A stretch of 64,000 nucleotides of DNA from UBA7985 sp965658725 (GCA_965658725.1 CBFHUI010000004.1:3034-67033), one strand, 5' to 3'. Counted from the stretch's first letter, positions 51,346-60,512 are shown. Numbers and translations are program-made. The notes: generated by a model from the sequence alone, not told the origin.

Positions 51346-51451
51346 TAGTACCTATGAATTAGGTTCTTATGCAAGCGAAATCGTTATGGAAATGCAACCA
51401 AAAGTAATTTTTCATGCATTTTTTTGCCTAAGCGAGCCAGTCTAGACAATT

Positions 51452-51706
51452 TTATAGGAATGATATCGAAAGTGCATGCACGGGGCCGGCCAGTTCTGCG
51501 GCTAAAATCGTATGCACCCTCCGGTAGCGCTCCAGTCGCGTTAGGCCGGAAAGGGCTTCCGACTTGATGGTTAGTTTGAAGTGCGATTCACCTGAGTTTG
51601 GACTGCCAGCGTGGCCCGCGTGCAAATGAGACTCATTCTCTAATTCCAAAATTTCAGGGGACAGGGCCGCAATTAGCTTGGCTTCGATCTGTTCCTGCAC
51701 GGTCAT
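51452..51706 (-). CDS. bolA: BolA family protein
   Basis: This 84-residue protein has the BolA/KH-like fold: LELENESHLHAGHAG then GESHFKLTIKSEAL and RLERYRRVHTIL. It has the His residues of the iron-sulphur site shared with monothiol glutaredoxins. It diverges from the J-domain gene, the usual bolA / J-protein / cobS / cobT neighbourhood of alphaproteobacteria. Confidence 0.95.
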   Translation of the reverse strand: MTVQEQIEAKLIAALSPEILELENESHLHAGHAGSPNSGESHFKLTIKSEALSGLTRLERYRRVHTILAAELAGPVHALSISFL

Positions 51707-51759
51707 TTCGCTTAGTCTCCAAAATCTTGTGTCTGACCCACCTATAACCCGGCGGCCCC

Positions 51760-52407
51760 ATGGATCGAAGCGCTGAAGACGCTCTGAAAGAACCTTTCAA
51801 ACGGACCAACCGCACGCAGGAGCGTGAGCAACGGCGTGCGAAAAGTCGCGTGCGCGTCTGTGAAGCGCCGGGCTGTAAGGAAGAGGGCCAGTATCCTGCA
51901 CCCAAGTCTCGCCGACGGGTCAACGAACGCTACCACTTCTGTCTTGAGCACGTGCGCGAGTACAACAAGGCGTGGAACTACTTTGAGGGCATGACCCCTG
52001 GCGCGGTCGAGCGGGATCGCCTCGCCGCCATGACCTGGGACCGGCCGACCTGGCGCTTTGGGGAGCAGGGTCGGGCCAAGGCGGGCCAGCGAGCCAGTGC
52101 CTTTTCCGGGAACGCCTTCAAAGACAGCTTTGGTTTCTTCGAGGAAGACGAGCGCGACGAGGAAGAAATCCGCGCGCGCGACACGCGCCGGCTGCTGCGT
52201 TCCCTGCCGCCCGAGTATCGGCAGGCCTTCGATACGCTCGAGATTCAACCGCCTGTGACGCCAGAAGCACTGAAATCGCACTACAAAGATTTGGTTCGCA
52301 AGCTACATCCTGATTTGAACCAAAACGACCCGGCTGCGGAAGAGAAGATGAAAGCTGTGAACGCCGCTTATTCCCTCGTCCGCGACATTATCGAGAACGC
52401 TGAATAA
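51760..52407 (+). CDS. J-domain co-chaperone, C-terminal J domain
   Basis: This 215-residue protein has its J domain at the C terminus (~155-215: LKSHYKDLVRKLHPDLNQ with the HPD tripeptide). An N-terminal Cys/His segment (RVCEAPGCKEEG, FCLEHVREYNKAWNYFEGM) may bind zinc. It has no Gly/Phe or DnaJ zinc-finger region, so it is not DnaJ itself. It is likely specific to an Hsp70 client pathway, perhaps tied to BolA or cobalt chelatase by location. Confidence 0.9.
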   Translation: MDRSAEDALKEPFKRTNRTQEREQRRAKSRVRVCEAPGCKEEGQYPAPKSRRRVNERYHFCLEHVREYNKAWNYFEGMTPGAVERDRLAAMTWDRPTWRFGEQGRAKAGQRASAFSGNAFKDSFGFFEEDERDEEEIRARDTRRLLRSLPPEYRQAFDTLEIQPPVTPEALKSHYKDLVRKLHPDLNQNDPAAEEKMKAVNAAYSLVRDIIENAE

Positions 52408-52498
52408 CCCGGCTCTCAGCCTTGCACGAAGCGCCCTTGCGGGGTCCATGGCGCTTGAGTGTAATGAGCCGGAAATTAAAACTTGAGGGTAAGCCATC

Positions 52499-53464
52499 AT
52501 GACCGCAGAGCTCACGGCACCAGACATCACCGTAAACGTCCGTGACGCCTTTGGGATCGACGTGGATCTGGACGTTCCCGCGTTTTCCGAGGCTAACGAA
52601 TACGTGCCGGATCATGACGAGAATTACATTTTCGATCGCGATACCACGCTCGCCATCCTGATGGGCTTCAAGCACAACCGCCGCGTGATGGTGCAGGGCT
52701 ACCACGGCACGGGCAAGTCAACGCACATCGAGCAAGTGGCCTCCCGGCTAAACTGGCCGCTGGTGCGGGTGAACCTCGACAGCCACGTTTCGCGGATCGA
52801 TCTGGTCGGTAAAGACGCGATTGTCCTGAAAGACGGCAAGCAGATTACGGAGTTCCGTGAAGGCCTGCTGCCCTGGTCGCTGCAACGCCCCATGGCGCTG
52901 GTGTTCGATGAATACGATGCTGGCCGCCCGGACGTGATGTTCGTGATCCAGCGCGTGCTGGAAGTCGATGGCAAGCTGACTCTGCTGGACCAAAACAAAG
53001 TCATCCGCCCGAATCCCCACTTCCGCCTGTTCGCGACGGCCAACACGGTCGGTCTGGGCGACACGACGGGCCTGTACCACGGCACGCAGCAGATCAACCA
53101 AGGTCAGATGGACCGCTGGTCTGTGGTGTGTACGCTGAACTATCTGCCGCGCGCGGTTGAGACGGAGATCGTTCTCGCCAAGCTTCCAGCCTACCAGACT
53201 GAAGCCGGTCGCAAGACGGTTGAGTCGATGGTTGCGCTGGCCGATTTGACCCGTAAGGGCTTCATGGCGGGTGATATCTCCACCGTCATGTCCCCCCGGA
53301 CGGTACTGACTTGGGCAGAGAACGCGGGGTATTTGGGCGAGGACATCGGTCTGGGTTTCCAGCTCTCCTTCCTCAACAAGTGTGACGAGTTGGAGCGCCC
53401 GGTGATTGCCGAGTACTTCCAGCGCGCCTTCGGTGAAGACCTGGTTCTGGACAAGGCAGCCTAA
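52499..53464 (+). CDS. cobS: Cobaltochelatase subunit CobS
   Basis: This 321-residue AAA+ ATPase of the aerobic cobalt chelatase has Walker A GYHGTGKST, Walker B in LVFDEYDAGRPD and sensor LFATANTVGLGD, close to MoxR proteins. With CobT and CobN it inserts cobalt into hydrogenobyrinate diamide. GAGGG lies about 10 bases before ATG 52499. CobN is not in this window. Confidence 0.95.
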   Translation: MTAELTAPDITVNVRDAFGIDVDLDVPAFSEANEYVPDHDENYIFDRDTTLAILMGFKHNRRVMVQGYHGTGKSTHIEQVASRLNWPLVRVNLDSHVSRIDLVGKDAIVLKDGKQITEFREGLLPWSLQRPMALVFDEYDAGRPDVMFVIQRVLEVDGKLTLLDQNKVIRPNPHFRLFATANTVGLGDTTGLYHGTQQINQGQMDRWSVVCTLNYLPRAVETEIVLAKLPAYQTEAGRKTVESMVALADLTRKGFMAGDISTVMSPRTVLTWAENAGYLGEDIGLGFQLSFLNKCDELERPVIAEYFQRAFGEDLVLDKAA

Positions 53465-53467
53465 GCT

Positions 53468-55390
53468 TTGGCACAGCCCGCATCGTTCAAGATCCCCGCA
53501 TCCAAGCGCCGAGCGAACCTGCAGGAAGACTTCCGGCAGTCCACCTCGGCAACCTTGCGCGCACTCTCCGGCAACAAGGAGCTGGAGGCGGTTTTCGCGT
53601 CAAACGCGCGTGGGAAGATCGGCAACGATGTGTTCATCAGCTCGCCCAGCCGGGAAATGACCCCGGCAGAGCAGGCACTGGTGCGCGGTGAGTGCGACCA
53701 AAACGCCCTGCGCGAAGCCCACCACGATGAAAAGCTGCACACCCGCCTTGCCCCGGTTGAGATGACCGCGCGGCAGGTTTTCGATGCTATGGAGCAGGTG
53801 CGCTATGAGGCGCTGGGCTCCCGCGAGATGGGCGGTGTTCGGCAAAACCTGCAGGCCGCGCACGAGCAGCGGGTCTCCGACCTGAACCTAAAGTTCGTCA
53901 ACGCCAAAGAAGAAGCCCCGCTGGCTGAAGTCATGCGCTATCTGGCGCGGGAGCATATCAGCGAAGGTGAGTGGAACGTTCCGGACAACGCACAGCCGGT
54001 TGTTGACCTCTGGAAGCCGCACCTGAGCGACAGCGTTTATGAGCAGCTGGAACGCCTGAAAGATAACCTCGACGATCAAAGCGCCTTTGCCGAGATTGCC
54101 GGAGATCTGCTCCGCGACCTCGAATTTGAGATCGACCAGAACCCCGATGATCAGCCTGATGACGATCAGGAAGCGGGCGAGGATAACGACACCGAGAGCA
54201 ACGCGAACGACGTGCGCGGTGAGGATGACGGCCAGCAGGACGATCAGCCTCAGGACTCCAACCCCGACGACCAGCAAGCCTCTGACCAACAGCAGGCCGG
54301 CGAGCAGGACGACGTGCAGTCTGAAGACAGCTCGCAGATGCAGGAAGGGGACGAAGCTCCACTGCAGCCTGATATGACGCCGGAGTACCGCCCGCCGTCC
54401 AACGACCCGCCGCCGCACGACTACAAGGCCTTTACCACCAAGCATGACGAAGTTGTTGAAGCTCAAGACCTCTGTGACGGCGAAGAGCTGACCCGCTTGC
54501 GTCTGATGCTCGACCAGCAGCTGACTTCGCTGCAGTCTGTTGTTGCCAAACTCGCCAACCGCTTGCAGCGCCGCCTGATGGCGAAGCAGACGCGGTCGTG
54601 GGAGTTCAACCTCGAAGAAGGTCTGCTGGATACCGCGCGCTTAACTCGTGTGATTACTGATCCGACCAATCCGTTGTCGTTCAAGGTTGAGACCGATACT
54701 GACTTCCGCGACACCATTGTGACGCTGCTGATCGACAACTCCGGCTCCATGCGTGGCCGTCCCATTTCCACGGCAGCGATTTGTGCGGACATTCTCGCAC
54801 GGACGCTGGAGCGCTGTGGTGTCAAAGTCGAAATTCTCGGCTTTACCACGCGACAGTGGAAGGGCGGGAAGGCCAAGGAAGACTGGCTCGCCGCTGATCG
54901 ACCGACCAATCCGGGCCGCCTGAACGATTTGCGGCACATCATCTACAAATCCGCCGACGCGCCTTGGCGCCGTGCGCGGAAGAACCTCGGCCTGATGCTT
55001 CGCGAAGGCCTGCTGAAAGAAAACATCGACGGCGAAGCGCTCGAATGGGCGATGAAGCGTTTGTCGGTCCGCCCAGAAAACCGTCGCATCTTGATGGTGA
55101 TTTCTGACGGTGCACCAGTCGATGACAGCACGCAGTCTGTGAACAGCGGCAACTACCTCGAAAAGCACCTGCGCGACGTCATTGAGTCGATCGAGAAGAA
55201 GTCAGAAGTTGAGCTTGTCGCCATCGGTATCGGCCACGACGTGACCCGCTATTACCAGCGCGCTGTGACCATCACGGATGCTGAGCAGCTGGGTGGGGCG
55301 ATGATGGATCACCTGGTCTCACTGTTCGACGAAGACGCCCTGCGCAAGCTTGCTGCTGAGGCCATGGCTGCGGGTCTGATGGGGCGCTAG
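53468..55390 (+). CDS. cobT: Cobaltochelatase subunit CobT
   Basis: This 640-residue protein has an N-terminal region (~1-200), an acidic Asp/Gln/Asn-rich linker (~220-310), and a C-terminal von Willebrand A domain with MIDAS motif DNSGSM (~420-425). It forms the hexameric CobST complex. The TTG start at 53468 leaves three bases after cobS. It ends 18 bases before the convergent MFS gene. Confidence 0.95.
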   Translation: MAQPASFKIPASKRRANLQEDFRQSTSATLRALSGNKELEAVFASNARGKIGNDVFISSPSREMTPAEQALVRGECDQNALREAHHDEKLHTRLAPVEMTARQVFDAMEQVRYEALGSREMGGVRQNLQAAHEQRVSDLNLKFVNAKEEAPLAEVMRYLAREHISEGEWNVPDNAQPVVDLWKPHLSDSVYEQLERLKDNLDDQSAFAEIAGDLLRDLEFEIDQNPDDQPDDDQEAGEDNDTESNANDVRGEDDGQQDDQPQDSNPDDQQASDQQQAGEQDDVQSEDSSQMQEGDEAPLQPDMTPEYRPPSNDPPPHDYKAFTTKHDEVVEAQDLCDGEELTRLRLMLDQQLTSLQSVVAKLANRLQRRLMAKQTRSWEFNLEEGLLDTARLTRVITDPTNPLSFKVETDTDFRDTIVTLLIDNSGSMRGRPISTAAICADILARTLERCGVKVEILGFTTRQWKGGKAKEDWLAADRPTNPGRLNDLRHIIYKSADAPWRRARKNLGLMLREGLLKENIDGEALEWAMKRLSVRPENRRILMVISDGAPVDDSTQSVNSGNYLEKHLRDVIESIEKKSEVELVAIGIGHDVTRYYQRAVTITDAEQLGGAMMDHLVSLFDEDALRKLAAEAMAAGLMGR

Positions 55391-55408
55391 GCGTCCTTCT
55401 TCACCGTT

Positions 55409-56680
55409 CTAGGCCGTGTCTTCTGCCGCTTCGGCAGGTGGTCGTGCCCGCTCAAACCACCGCAACACCAGCCCAACGGTCAGCGCCAGCGTAATCGGGA
55501 ACAGCGCCAGCGCCATGAAGGTGGTTCGGAAGCCATAGTGCTCGCCGGAAAAGCCGATGGTGACCGGACCGCCGAGGAAGGCGATGAAACCCACAGCCGT
55601 TATGATCGATATCGCGACCCCCGGCGGCAAACCAGGCGCGCCGTCAGCGGTCTTGATCGCTTGCGGGATGATGTTGCCCGTGCCCAGCCCGACCATGGCA
55701 AAGCCGATGTAGGTGAGCGCGCTGGTTTCGGGCCGGGTTGCCAGAATAATGCCGATGACGGCAATCACCCCACCAATCTGCAGCGTCCCCGCTCGGCCAA
55801 TCCGCGCGATCACCGGGTCGCCGACCATGCGGCCAACCGTCATCATGGCGGTGAAGAAGGCGAGAGCTGTCCCCCCAGCCACCGCCGCTGCGCGCCGCCG
55901 GTCGGCGTCTGCTGCATCCAACGTGGGCCACAGGCGCTCCGGCACGATCGGCGCGTCACGGCCAAGGAACAGCTCGCGGATGAGGAAAGAGCCCCAGTCC
56001 TGAAACGTGCCTTCGAGCATGTAGCCCACGATCTGATAGAAGGCGATGATCAGCAGAGGCGGATAGAGGATGTACTTGAGCTTCAGCGGCGGGCTGCTGG
56101 TCGCGCTCTCCGCCGGGATCTGCTCCCGCCGCAGCAGACCATTGTAGATCGACGGCAGGCAGGCAAAGCCCAGCACAATCAGCCCCCAGATCAGCCACAA
56201 CCCGTTCAACTCCAGCGCCAGCCAACCGGCCATCCCCGCAGAGCCAATGAAAGTACCCAGCGACCAGAAACCGTGGATCGAGGAGATCACCGGCTTACCC
56301 AGCTGATCCTCAATCACCGACGCCTGTGAGTTAACGGCGATTTCCCACGTGCTGATGGTCAGCCCAACCAGCAGAAACAGCACCAGATAGATCACGAATG
56401 ACGGCGCAGAGACCATGAAGCCGACCACACTCAAGTAGCCGATCGACATGATCATCACAGCTTTTCGGGTGCCAATTTGCTTGATGATCCACGGGGCGAG
56501 GGGCAGTGAAACCAGCGCTCCCCCGGCGCCAAACAGGAAGCCAATGCCAAATGCGCCCTCACCTATGCCAAAGCGGTCCTTCACAAAGGGCAGGTAAGGC
56601 AAATATGTCCCGATCAGTGTGCCGTAGATCAAAAAGATGAAGCTCACAGAAAATCGAGCGCTTTGCGGCGTAGCGGTCAT
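55409..56680 (-). CDS. Major facilitator superfamily transporter
   Basis: The ~423-residue protein has about 12 membrane helices. A DRFGIGEGAFGIGFLFGAGG start segment is followed by the loop 2-3 region KQIGTRKAVMI, a typical MFS motif A position. A second half starts near residue 220. No specific substrate is suggested by sequence. ATG 56680 is chosen over 56728 or 56743, giving GAGG four bases upstream. It diverges from rbfA. Confidence 0.85.
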   Translation of the reverse strand: MTATPQSARFSVSFIFLIYGTLIGTYLPYLPFVKDRFGIGEGAFGIGFLFGAGGALVSLPLAPWIIKQIGTRKAVMIMSIGYLSVVGFMVSAPSFVIYLVLFLLVGLTISTWEIAVNSQASVIEDQLGKPVISSIHGFWSLGTFIGSAGMAGWLALELNGLWLIWGLIVLGFACLPSIYNGLLRREQIPAESATSSPPLKLKYILYPPLLIIAFYQIVGYMLEGTFQDWGSFLIRELFLGRDAPIVPERLWPTLDAADADRRRAAAVAGGTALAFFTAMMTVGRMVGDPVIARIGRAGTLQIGGVIAVIGIILATRPETSALTYIGFAMVGLGTGNIIPQAIKTADGAPGLPPGVAISIITAVGFIAFLGGPVTIGFSGEHYGFRTTFMALALFPITLALTVGLVLRWFERARPPAEAAEDTA

Positions 56681-56762
56681 AGGGCCTCGTGCGAGTTTGT
56701 TGGTGCTTCGGTAGCCGATTCGCTCCATAGTGAACCTGACCAAGAGTAGACAGGAGGCCCCA

Positions 56763-57128
56763 ATGGCTGAATCTCATCGTCAACAGCGTGTAGCGGAACG
56801 TATCCGCAAAATCCTGTCCGCAGAACTGGCGAAAAGCAACTTCTCAGATGCCGTGCTCGACCGGCAACCCATCACCATCACCCATGTTGATCCCTCTCCC
56901 GACTTGCGTCATGCGAAGGTCTTTTTCACCGCTTTGGGGGGTGTGGCGCTGGTGCCGGTCAAGGATCTCAAGGATGCACTGACCCGGCAAAAGACCGCGT
57001 TGCAGTCGGCGCTGGGTCGGCAATTGACCATGAAGTTCACGCCAAAGCTTACGTTTGTCCCTGACGATGCCTTTGACAAAGCCGATCACATGAACCGGCT
57101 CATCCATGGTTTGCCACAAGCGAACTGA
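56763..57128 (+). CDS. rbfA: Ribosome-binding factor A
   Basis: This 121-residue KH-fold protein is needed for 30S maturation and cold adaptation. The pattern QQRVAERIRKILSAEL, ITITHVDPSPDLRHAKVFF and KFTPKLTFVPDD is typical. AGGAGG lies seven bases before ATG 56763. In many relatives it follows infB, but here it stands over 29 kb away. Its 3' end overlaps the convergent PIN gene by 29 bases. Confidence 0.95.
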   Translation: MAESHRQQRVAERIRKILSAELAKSNFSDAVLDRQPITITHVDPSPDLRHAKVFFTALGGVALVPVKDLKDALTRQKTALQSALGRQLTMKFTPKLTFVPDDAFDKADHMNRLIHGLPQAN

Positions 57129-57603
57129 TCGCCTTCGCAGTCTGGGAAAGTCCGGCTCGGCGCAGGTCGTCGGGGTGGTGGTCTGGGCTCTGCAGCGCTG
57201 TCGCATGGGCCGCGAAGAAAGCGTCGATACTCACTCGATCCAGCCCAAGCGGTCTTAACTGCCGCAGGGGAAAGTCGCGGGCGTTGCTGGTAACAATCAA
57301 GCTGGCGTCAGCACTCAGCGCCGCTTCGATCACATGCAGATCGCCGGGATCGCGGAAGCCGTTGGCGGAGAGCGGGAGCGGGGCGGGTGTGACGATGCTG
57401 GCCTGAAACTGGGTCAGAAAAACCTCAGCATCGGGCATGGCTCGAGCGGTGAGAACGGCGCGGAGCTCCTCGACGGTGCGCGTGGACCAGAGCGGCTGAA
57501 TCGTGCCTGTCCGAGCAAGATCGGCAATCAACGCCCGCACTCGAAAACGAAAAAGCGCGTTGGTGTCGAACACAACGCGCTTTGAGGTGGGTGAGGATGC
57601 CAC
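57100..57603 (-). CDS. PIN-domain protein, putative endoribonuclease
   Basis: This 167-residue protein follows the PIN pattern: VVFDTNALF (first Asp), TVEELRAVL (Glu), RDPGDLHVIEAAL (Asp) and IVTSNARDFP (final Asp). The family contains VapC-like RNases. No partner antitoxin is adjacent. The gene overlaps the 3' end of rbfA by 29 bases on the opposite strand. Confidence 0.8.
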   Translation of the reverse strand: MASSPTSKRVVFDTNALFRFRVRALIADLARTGTIQPLWSTRTVEELRAVLTARAMPDAEVFLTQFQASIVTPAPLPLSANGFRDPGDLHVIEAALSADASLIVTSNARDFPLRQLRPLGLDRVSIDAFFAAHATALQSPDHHPDDLRRAGLSQTAKAISSLVANHG

Positions 57604-57617
57604 GGAAAGGCGGCTTC

Positions 57618-59255
57618 TTAGCTCTTGGACTCGAGCGTTTCCCAGTGCTGACGCTTGCGGTAGATCGTTGAAGCAGAGATCCCAAGCAGTGCGGCTGCTT
57701 TCGGGATGTTACCACCACAGGACTCGATGGCGTCCTCGATGGCCTGCTTCTCTGTTTCCCACAGGGGCAGAATGCCTTCAGCACGCCGCCGGATTGGCGC
57801 GCCTTCACCAGCAGCAGCCGGGTTGACGATGCCCTCAATCGGGGCAGTGGAGCGCGGAGACAGCGGGTTGGGCGTGCTGGTCGTCGCGCGCAGGGCTTCT
57901 GCGGCGAGGTTCTCGGCCAGCGGACTAGCGGGTGCGGACGGCACGCTGTTCTGCGGAGGAGCCACGGAGACCGGGGATGCGCCGCCTTGGTTGGGTAGAG
58001 CGGTCGGCGCGCCAGCGGTGAACATGGCGGGTGGGGTATGCGCGTGAACACCCGGAACGCGGCCCGGGCCAGACCCTGCCGGGTTTACGGGTGCTGGCAC
58101 CATATCGGCTGTTACCTGCTCACCCTTGTTCAGGACGACGATGTTACGGATAACGTTCTGCAGCTGGCGGACGTTGCCCGGCCAAGGATAGTTCAGGAAC
58201 ATGCGGGAGACTTCGGGGTCGAAATCGCGGAAGCGCTTGTTCTCTTCAGCAGCAAACTCCACCAGAATCTTGCGGGCAATGTCGAGCGTATCGCCCTCAC
58301 GCGCGCGCAGCGGTGGCAGGTGGATCGGAATGACGTGCAGGCGGTAGTAGAGGTCTTCGCGGAAGCGGCCTTCGCCGATTTCCACCAGCGGATCGCGGTT
58401 GGTGGCGCAGATGAAGCGGATATCAACCTTCTGCTGCTTGGTTCCACCGACTTTGGTGAAGGTGCCGGTCTGGATAAAGCGCAGCAGCTTGGACTGCAGG
58501 TGCAGGTCCATTTCGCAGACTTCGTCGAGGAACAGCGTACCGCCCTCCGCCTGCGAGGCCGCGCCTTCGTGATCGCTGATCGCGCCGGTAAAGGCGCCTT
58601 TCACGTGACCGAAGATTTCGGATTCCATCAGGTCTTTCGGGATCGCTGCACAGTTCAGCACGACAAGCGGCTTTTTCGCGCGCGGGGAAAGACGATGGAT
58701 GGCTTCGGCCGTGACTTCTTTACCTGTACCAGACTCGCCGGTGATGAAGGTTGTGGCCTTGGACGGCGCGGCGGATTCCACCATGCGGTAGATGACCTGC
58801 ATGGCCTTGGACTTGCCAATGAAGCCCTGAAAGCCCTTGGTCGAGACCGGCTTGGGGTTGGCGATGACCTGCTGCTTGATGCTCTCGCGCTTCAAAGCGG
58901 CGGTGAGCGTCTGGACGAGGCGCTGTCGGTTGAACGGCTTGACGAGGAAGTCGTACGCCCCGCCGCGCATGGTCTCGACCGCCATGTTGATCGAGCCGTG
59001 AGCCGTAATCATGATGACGGCGGAGTTGAGGCCGCGCTCCTGGATAAAGTCGAGGATCTCCGTGCCGTTCATATCGGGCAGACGAACGTCCAGCAAAATG
59101 ACGTCGGGTTCATCGTTGGAGAGATGCTTGAGCGCTTCCTTGCCACTGCTGGCGTGCGTGATGTCGAGCGGCTCCTCTTTCAGATATTCCTTATACAGGG
59201 AAACCAGAGGCTGCTCATCTTCAACAAGCAAAACTTTAAAGCGTTGTGCGCTCAT
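57618..59255 (-). CDS. NtrC-family sigma-54 response regulator (LuxO-like)
   Basis: This 545-residue protein has a receiver (~6-120; phospho-Asp D56 in LLDVRLPD, Lys in LVKPF), an AAA+ domain (~145-380) with Walker A GESGTGKE (173-180), GAFTGA (220-225, sigma-54 contact) and Walker B TLFLDEV, then a Pro/Ala/Ser-rich linker of ~110 residues and a Fis-type HTH (~505-540: EDAIESCGGNIPKAAALLGISASTIYRK). No kinase is adjacent. ATG 59255 starts MSAQRF. It most resembles LuxO-type regulators. Confidence 0.92.
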   Translation of the reverse strand: MSAQRFKVLLVEDEQPLVSLYKEYLKEEPLDITHASSGKEALKHLSNDEPDVILLDVRLPDMNGTEILDFIQERGLNSAVIMITAHGSINMAVETMRGGAYDFLVKPFNRQRLVQTLTAALKRESIKQQVIANPKPVSTKGFQGFIGKSKAMQVIYRMVESAAPSKATTFITGESGTGKEVTAEAIHRLSPRAKKPLVVLNCAAIPKDLMESEIFGHVKGAFTGAISDHEGAASQAEGGTLFLDEVCEMDLHLQSKLLRFIQTGTFTKVGGTKQQKVDIRFICATNRDPLVEIGEGRFREDLYYRLHVIPIHLPPLRAREGDTLDIARKILVEFAAEENKRFRDFDPEVSRMFLNYPWPGNVRQLQNVIRNIVVLNKGEQVTADMVPAPVNPAGSGPGRVPGVHAHTPPAMFTAGAPTALPNQGGASPVSVAPPQNSVPSAPASPLAENLAAEALRATTSTPNPLSPRSTAPIEGIVNPAAAGEGAPIRRRAEGILPLWETEKQAIEDAIESCGGNIPKAAALLGISASTIYRKRQHWETLESKS

Positions 59256-59514
59256 CAATATCAAATCCCATGCCAAAGCGTAGGCAATAACAATTTACGG
59301 CTAAACAATATGCGACGTTGTAATTCTCGATCTAAGTACGCTGCGAAAACCACTGAAATCAAGGATTTTTTTCGGTTTTGACGCAATTCGTTTGATCGCT
59401 GCATTTTGCAAACATCAGCGCAAAGCGAAAAATCGCTCGGGTGCCGTTTGGCCAATAAGCCAGATTTCCACCGACTTATCCACAAAAAAACTCCCTATTT
59501 ACGGGGGTAGAAGT
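59256..59514. other. AT-rich intergenic region with a DnaA box
   Basis: The spacer before the NtrC-type gene is AT-rich and has no open frame of note. It contains TTATCCACA (59476-59484), a perfect match to the E. coli DnaA box, on the + strand. A TTGATT and TACTTA pair 18 bases apart on the minus strand (near 59330-59370) could be a weak promoter for the regulator gene. No cluster of further boxes is seen. Confidence 0.4.
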
Positions 59515-59546
59515 CAAAAAAAGGGCGTCCTAATTGGACGCCCTTT
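59515..59546 (-). terminator. Terminator after the BI-1 gene
   Basis: AAAGGGCGTCC (59520-59530) and GGACGCCCTTT (59536-59546) form a perfect 11-base-pair stem with a TAATT loop. On the minus strand it is followed by a run of Ts and TGAC. It lies 34 bases after the stop of the Bax inhibitor-1 gene. Confidence 0.9.
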
Positions 59547-59579
59547 GTGCTCAAGTCTGAGACCTGATCAAGCTGGAGC

Positions 59580-60392
59580 CTAGTTCCGTGCGGAGAAGAT
59601 CCGCAGCAGGGACAGGAACAGGTTGATGAAGTTGATGTACAGGCTCAGCGCGCCGCCGATGGCGTAGGACTGTGCCAGTGCCTGATCCCCGGACTGTGCC
59701 GCGTGGTAGTACAGGCCCTTCAGGTTCTGCGTGGTGTAAGCGATCAGCGCCAGAGAGGCGAAGATCACGACAACGCTGATCAGGATGTCGAACCAGCCAC
59801 CTGCGAAGATACCGATGCCCAGCACGTTGCCCAGGAACAGCTGTGCGACCGATGCGATGATCGCAGCGAGGATGCCTGCGCCGGCAATCGCGCCGATGCT
59901 GCTCAGGTCACGGTTCGTGGTGTAACCGAAGAGCGACAGAATGCCGAAGCCCAGCGATGCGGACAGGAAGGCCTTGAGAACGACCGGACCGGAATAGCCG
60001 GTGGCGTTCGCCAGCTGCTGCGCGCCCACGCTGTTGATCGCGAAGGCCATGATGAAGGACAGCGCCACGCCCATCAGCGTGGCAAAGGTCCAGAACACGG
60101 CCTGTGCCGCACTGGGGCTCATTGTATAGATGCGTCCACCGAAGATGAATGACAGCACCAGCGGCGCAAACATGACTACCCAGCGCACGGGCGAGCCGTA
60201 CAGGATCTGGCCCAGGACGGAGCCGTCCTGAAAGGCAAAGTAGGCAACCACAAAGCCGACGACGCCAGTAAGCGCCAGTCCGCCGATCATGTAGTTGTAA
60301 ACGGACAAGAAGAAGGTCCGTAGACCAGCGTCAACCGCGACGTCACCGGCGCGGCGGTAGCTGATTGGATCGTCGTCGAAGTTGTTCGACAT
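59580..60392 (-). CDS. Bax inhibitor-1 / YccA family membrane protein
   Basis: This 270-residue protein has about seven membrane helices. The soluble N terminus is followed by FLSVYNYMIGGLALTGVVG; the second half has FGILSLFGYTTNRDLS, DILISVVVIFASLALIAYTTQ, and a C terminus GALSLYINFINLFLSLLRIF typical of the family. Bacterial members affect membrane protein turnover via FtsH or calcium leak, which is family knowledge. Confidence 0.95.
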   Translation of the reverse strand: MSNNFDDDPISYRRAGDVAVDAGLRTFFLSVYNYMIGGLALTGVVGFVVAYFAFQDGSVLGQILYGSPVRWVVMFAPLVLSFIFGGRIYTMSPSAAQAVFWTFATLMGVALSFIMAFAINSVGAQQLANATGYSGPVVLKAFLSASLGFGILSLFGYTTNRDLSSIGAIAGAGILAAIIASVAQLFLGNVLGIGIFAGGWFDILISVVVIFASLALIAYTTQNLKGLYYHAAQSGDQALAQSYAIGGALSLYINFINLFLSLLRIFSARN

Positions 60393-60512
60393 GGTGTCCT
60401 CCGAAAGTAAGGTCAGGAACGATGGGGCATGACCGCCCCAACTCTCGCGCGCATCCTGCCTCAGCAGCAGGAGAAACGCCAGACTTGCGACTGATATAGG
60501 GGGTCGCAGGCG

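Noticed and set aside
57100..57603. Toxin-antitoxin module
   Set aside because: A PIN protein is present, but no small antitoxin frame with a ribosome site lies next to it.
59256..59579. Replication origin
   Set aside because: Only one perfect DnaA box and a terminator are seen; no cluster of boxes and no dnaA, parAB or hemE genes nearby.
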